From NCBI GenBank assembly GCA_011057175.1, contig DSBZ01000223.1, positions 1-10,723 of the forward strand: 10,723 nucleotides of DNA, read 5' to 3'. The notes under the pieces were generated by a model that was given only the letters and a program-made list of their open reading frames with translations, had not been told where the DNA came from and made no database searches. A program made the position numbers and the translations under genes. This stretch comes from Candidatus Acetothermia bacterium. Its GTDB lineage: Bacteria; Bipolaricaulota; Bipolaricaulia; Bipolaricaulales; Bipolaricaulaceae. Below are positions 8,484 through 10,723 of this stretch, one piece after another. Each line of letters starts with the position of its first letter. Position 1 is the stretch's first letter.

Positions 8484-10178
8484 TCACCGGTCCAAAACCC
8501 GCCAGTCCACGACCACCCCCTCGACGAGAAGCCTGTGCCCGTCACGGATCATCGTCCCCGCGGCCGGAACGAGGACCAGCACCACCGCCCCATCCGGGGG
8601 AACGGAGAACTCGGCCGTACCAGTGACCCCCGTGGCCAGGAACTGCTGGCTCACCGCGTCGTATAGATCCCGCGGGAACGTGCCGACCTCCACCTGCACC
8701 ACCTGCTCCTCGGAATAAGGGTTGTAGTAGAGGAACGTGGGGTATGCCGTGCCGCGGAAGTAGTCTGTGGCCAGCAGATCGAGTTGCAGGATCCCGTCCA
8801 CGTTGGTCCGGGACACGATCCCCCCGAAAACCCCGGCGTGGGAGCCGCCGTAGAGAGCGAAGTCGGTCTTCGCGGTCCCTGAGCGCATCGCGTCTCCGGT
8901 GGCGTAGGGGCTCTTCCCCTTCCATGCCTTGCGCAAGCCCTCGTAGGGGATCACGCCATCCGGGTCCCCTTTCCAGAACGCGGACGACTGCCAATCTTCC
9001 GGGTGGTAGGGGGAGTAGAACAGGCGGGCGTTGTTGGCCGCGTGGAGCATCCATTTGCCGATCGCCCGGGCGAAGCGGGGATCGTAGCGCACGATGGGCA
9101 CCAAAGCTTCGGCTGTGGCAAACGTGTTCATGGCGAACGCGTAGCCGCCAAGGTCGGTCAGGCTCCCCATCAGCCCATCCACCCGGAGTCCGCCCCACTC
9201 GCCGACGATCATCTCCCACCCGGCACGGGCGTGCGCGGGGCCGAAGCACCAGCGAACGAACGTCTCCACGTCGTAGTCTCGGCCGAGCTCGGCATTCATG
9301 CGGGCCGCAGTGTACGCTCCATAAGGAAGGAGGATCTCGTAAAGCGGGTTGTAGTCAAAGCTCGCCAGGTCCTCGAGGTAGGCCAGCGACCACTCGGCGG
9401 CACTGAGGAAGTTCGGATCGCCGAACACCGTGTAGGCCATGTAGGCAAGCCAAGCCACCCCTGCTGCGGCGTCCGGCTCCTCCCAGTTCCCCGAAACGGG
9501 CCGCATCCTCGCGAAGTCGAACCCCCGCCAGGCGAACTCGGGAAGTCCTGTCTTCCCGCCGAGGGCGTAGGTCGCGTCGTACCAGCGTTCGGCCACGGTG
9601 CGCATGATCTCCCGCATGCTCATGTCCTCGGGGTCGCGCTTGGCCTGGGCCAACTGGGGATACTGGTCGACGAGGATGAAAAACAGGATGCTCGGGAAGA
9701 TCTCGTACCAAAAGCTGTTTCCGGTCGTGGTGTCCGGGTGATTCAGTACCAAGTTTTGCCCGTTGGCCCGGTTAAAGAACTCCTTTTGCATGGTCACGAG
9801 ATCCATCCCGCGCCAATCGCTCATGTCGAGGCCAACCAAGGTGGCGCTGCGCACCGCGGCGATCACGTTGATCGCCTCTTGGGCCCCATCGTTGCCGTGG
9901 CGCCGGTCCCCTACGTAGGCGGCCAGTGCCCAGTGCTCTAGGCCAAAGTTCACCCCGCGGGCATCGCGCCACACGAGCGGCAGGAACTCGCCGCTGGCCT
10001 CGGGGTTGAACACAAGCGAGGTGTAGCCGCGAGAGACCTCCTTCCAGTCACGCAAATTGAAGGGCCTGGGCAGGTTGGGCATCGCCTCCACACGGGCGAT
10101 CTTGAACTGGGCATCGCTTCCGACGGCAACCACGGCCGCCAACAGCACCACCGCCAGTGCCCACGGCTTGACCGACAT
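8484..10178 (-). CDS. secreted 564-residue protein, possible helical-toroid glycan-active enzyme
   Basis: I do not recognise a named family. The protein has a Sec signal peptide (MSVKPWALAVVLLAAVV, likely cleaved after SDA at residue 23) and no lipobox. Residues about 60-390 are rich in helix-forming segments with conserved-looking aromatic, acidic and Gly motifs: NSFWYEIFPSILFF (154-167), NWEEPDAAAGVAWLAYMAY (231-249), NPLYEILLPYGAYTAARMNA (277-296), GGYAFAMNTFATAEALVPIV (344-363) and WMLHAANNARLFY (376-388). This resembles (alpha/alpha) toroid glycosidases and polysaccharide lyases. The last 80 residues look like beta strands, which would suit a C-terminal beta-sandwich. The position before a sugar-binding protein supports work on an extracellular glycan; that is inference. 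I chose the ATG at 10178 (ribosome binding site AAGGTGG, 10183-10189). The in-frame extension to 10355 reads as Cys/Arg-rich noise across the hairpin and the upstream gene. Confidence 0.8.
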   Translation of the reverse strand: MSVKPWALAVVLLAAVVAVGSDAQFKIARVEAMPNLPRPFNLRDWKEVSRGYTSLVFNPEASGEFLPLVWRDARGVNFGLEHWALAAYVGDRRHGNDGAQEAINVIAAVRSATLVGLDMSDWRGMDLVTMQKEFFNRANGQNLVLNHPDTTTGNSFWYEIFPSILFFILVDQYPQLAQAKRDPEDMSMREIMRTVAERWYDATYALGGKTGLPEFAWRGFDFARMRPVSGNWEEPDAAAGVAWLAYMAYTVFGDPNFLSAAEWSLAYLEDLASFDYNPLYEILLPYGAYTAARMNAELGRDYDVETFVRWCFGPAHARAGWEMIVGEWGGLRVDGLMGSLTDLGGYAFAMNTFATAEALVPIVRYDPRFARAIGKWMLHAANNARLFYSPYHPEDWQSSAFWKGDPDGVIPYEGLRKAWKGKSPYATGDAMRSGTAKTDFALYGGSHAGVFGGIVSRTNVDGILQLDLLATDYFRGTAYPTFLYYNPYSEEQVVQVEVGTFPRDLYDAVSQQFLATGVTGTAEFSVPPDGAVVLVLVPAAGTMIRDGHRLLVEGVVVDWRVLDR

Positions 10179-10182
10179 AGCA

Positions 10183-10189
10183 CCACCTT
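10183..10189 (-). promoter_or_regulatory. ribosome binding site deciding the secreted-protein start
   Basis: AAGGTGG lies 4 nt before the ATG at 10178 on the - strand and directly precedes a proper signal peptide. It rules out the longer in-frame start at 10355. Confidence 0.55.
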
Positions 10190-10199
10190 CGGAATCAGC

Positions 10200-10225
10200 G
10201 GGAGGGGGGCCGTGGCCCCCCTCCC
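10200..10225 (-). terminator. perfect 12-bp GC hairpin between operon genes
   Basis: The + strand has GGGAGGGGGGCC (10200-10211), a 2-nt GT spacer, and its exact reverse complement GGCCCCCCTCCC (10214-10225). As RNA it would fold with a tight 4-nt loop. It lies 8 bp after the stop of the truncated beta-sandwich gene and 21 bp before the ATG of the secreted protein. No T run follows on either strand. It is therefore not a textbook intrinsic terminator; it may be a partial terminator, an attenuator or an mRNA-end stabiliser within the operon. Confidence 0.6.
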
Positions 10226-10233
10226 GATCACGG

Positions 10234-10605
10234 TTACTCACCCTTGTAGACGATGCGAATCCCGTCCAGGGAGACGCTGCCGTTGACGCCCCACATCCAG
10301 AGGCGCAGGGAAATCGGCCCCTGGGGCAGCTTGCGCACCACCGACAGGGGTCCAAACTCCTTGAGGGCGTTGATGAGCACGATCTCGACGTCGCCGGAGA
10401 TGTTGGTGTCCCCGTGGAGGTAGACGCCCCACCCCTCGATCTTCCAATCGGGCTTCAGGGACCGGACATGTGCCTTGAGCGTCCACTTCTCGCTGGGTTG
10501 GACGTTCTCAAGGATGATGACCGGATTCTTGGCTAGATCCACGATAAGCCAGGGGCTCATCACCCCACCGCCCCACGGCTCACCGAACGTCAACCCGATA
10601 CGGCG
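10234..10605 (-). CDS. putative beta-sandwich (carbohydrate-binding-like) domain, 5'-truncated
   Basis: Family not recognised. About 124 codons read as protein, ending in TAA at 10234. The sequence alternates hydrophobic and polar residues as in a beta-sandwich: SPWLIVDLAKNPVIILENV, SEKWTLKAHVRS, KIEGWGVYLHGDTN, DVEIVLINAL, ISLRLWMWGVNGSVSLDGIR. There are many Trp and Tyr residues, which suits a glycan-binding module. It looks like the C-terminal domain of a larger secreted protein. The frame stays open to the right edge, but the codons above about 10605 are antisense to the IS3-type transposase leader and gene, so the true 5' end is probably lost. The ATG at 10560, behind a G-rich stretch, could start a residual 108-residue product without signal peptide. 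The gene is on the same strand as the secreted-protein gene and 55 bp ahead of it, so it was probably the first known gene of the operon. Confidence 0.55.
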   Translation of the reverse strand, partial: RRIGLTFGEPWGGGVMSPWLIVDLAKNPVIILENVQPSEKWTLKAHVRSLKPDWKIEGWGVYLHGDTNISGDVEIVLINALKEFGPLSVVRKLPQGPISLRLWMWGVNGSVSLDGIRIVYKGE

Positions 10606-10723
10606 TGCACCCGCGGATAGGGGCCGGGCTAAAGTAGAGAATCGGGGAGGTGAAACAGGAGGGAGGAGTGCATGAAGAACAGTCGCTTTACGGAGGAGCA
10701 AGTAGTGGCGATCCTTGCTGAGG
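10606..10723 (+). mobile_element. left end of an IS3-family insertion sequence (runs off the window)
   Basis: The OrfA start at 10672 shows that an IS3-type element begins shortly before it. The TG at 10606-10607 (TGCACCCGCGG) is the best-looking candidate for the terminal TG of the inverted repeat. It also lies where the protein-like reading of the minus-strand gene fades out. The right end is outside the window, so neither the inverted repeat nor a target duplication can be checked, and the boundary could be off by about 20-30 bp. Confidence 0.5.
10672..10723 (+). CDS. IS3-family transposase OrfA, N-terminal start only
   Basis: Seventeen codons are visible: MKNSRFTEEQVVAILAE. The phrase SRFTEEQ followed by (I/V)(V/I)xIL is the hallmark start of IS3-family OrfA proteins, whose N-terminal helix-turn-helix (HTH_Tnp_1) binds the element ends. 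In full elements a -1 frameshift near the OrfA end produces the OrfAB transposase with the DDE domain; none of that is in the window. The ATG has a strong ribosome binding site, GGGAGG at 10661-10666, with a 5-nt spacer. It is too short to show whether the copy is intact. Confidence 0.8.
   Translation, partial: MKNSRFTEEQVVAILAE

Noticed and set aside
9003..9941. 312-residue open frame on the + strand opposite the secreted-protein gene
   Set aside because: Antisense shadow: low-complexity GC-rich translation without motifs, while the - strand frame has a signal peptide and domain-like sequence.
10179..10355. Longer start of the secreted protein (10355)
   Set aside because: The extension would cover the hairpin and the 3' part of the upstream gene, reads as Cys/Arg-rich noise, and would bury the signal peptide.
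1..10723. CRISPR array, tRNA or rRNA genes
   Set aside because: No regularly spaced repeats and no cloverleaf or rRNA-like stretches were seen; nearly all bases are taken up by protein genes.

Overview
The window is GC-rich bacterial DNA with two parts that meet tail to tail near position 3290. The left part (about 1-3272, + strand) is the wreck of an Lhr-family superfamily 2 helicase gene. The right part (3312 to about 10605, - strand) is a compact carbohydrate-uptake and carbohydrate-processing operon. The right edge carries the first bases of an IS3-type insertion sequence on the + strand. The solute-binding protein has an ordinary Sec signal peptide without a lipobox cysteine. That fits a periplasmic protein of a diderm bacterium better than a Firmicutes-type lipoprotein. 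I cannot name the phylum from the sequence.

Left part. The lhr remnant shows three separate lesions. (1) Helicase similarity begins abruptly near position 88, just where the HHGS signature should precede it. Positions 1 to about 87 instead read on the - strand as the interior of a HAD-superfamily hydrolase, so both genes have lost their 5' portions at one joint. (2) A TAG at 2518-2520 sits where the family has a Trp. (3) A one-base deficit in a C run near 2560-2563 moves the C-terminal domain into another frame. The two surviving reading frames (to 2520, and to 3272) are pieces of one former protein.

Right part. Read in transcription order (right to left), the genes are: a 5'-truncated gene for a probable beta-sandwich domain (10234 to about 10605); a secreted 564-residue protein with the look of an alpha-helical-toroid glycan-active protein; a sugar ABC solute-binding protein; a MalF/UgpA-type permease; a MalG/UgpE-type permease; a GH130-family beta-mannoside phosphorylase or hydrolase; and a Gfo/Idh/MocA oxidoreductase. 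Gaps are 12-55 bp or the genes overlap, so most are probably cotranscribed. A plausible scheme is that the secreted proteins bind or trim an extracellular glycan, the ABC system imports the oligosaccharide, GH130 splits a beta-mannosyl bond, and the oxidoreductase works on a sugar or glycoside product. The transporter ATPase and a regulator are absent and must lie elsewhere. A perfect 12-bp GC hairpin separates the truncated first gene from the secreted-protein gene.

Right edge. An IS3-family OrfA start with a good ribosome binding site begins at 10672. The element appears to have cut the first gene of the operon and may have separated the operon from its native promoter. No tRNA, rRNA or CRISPR array was seen. 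No gap between genes exceeds 60 bp.
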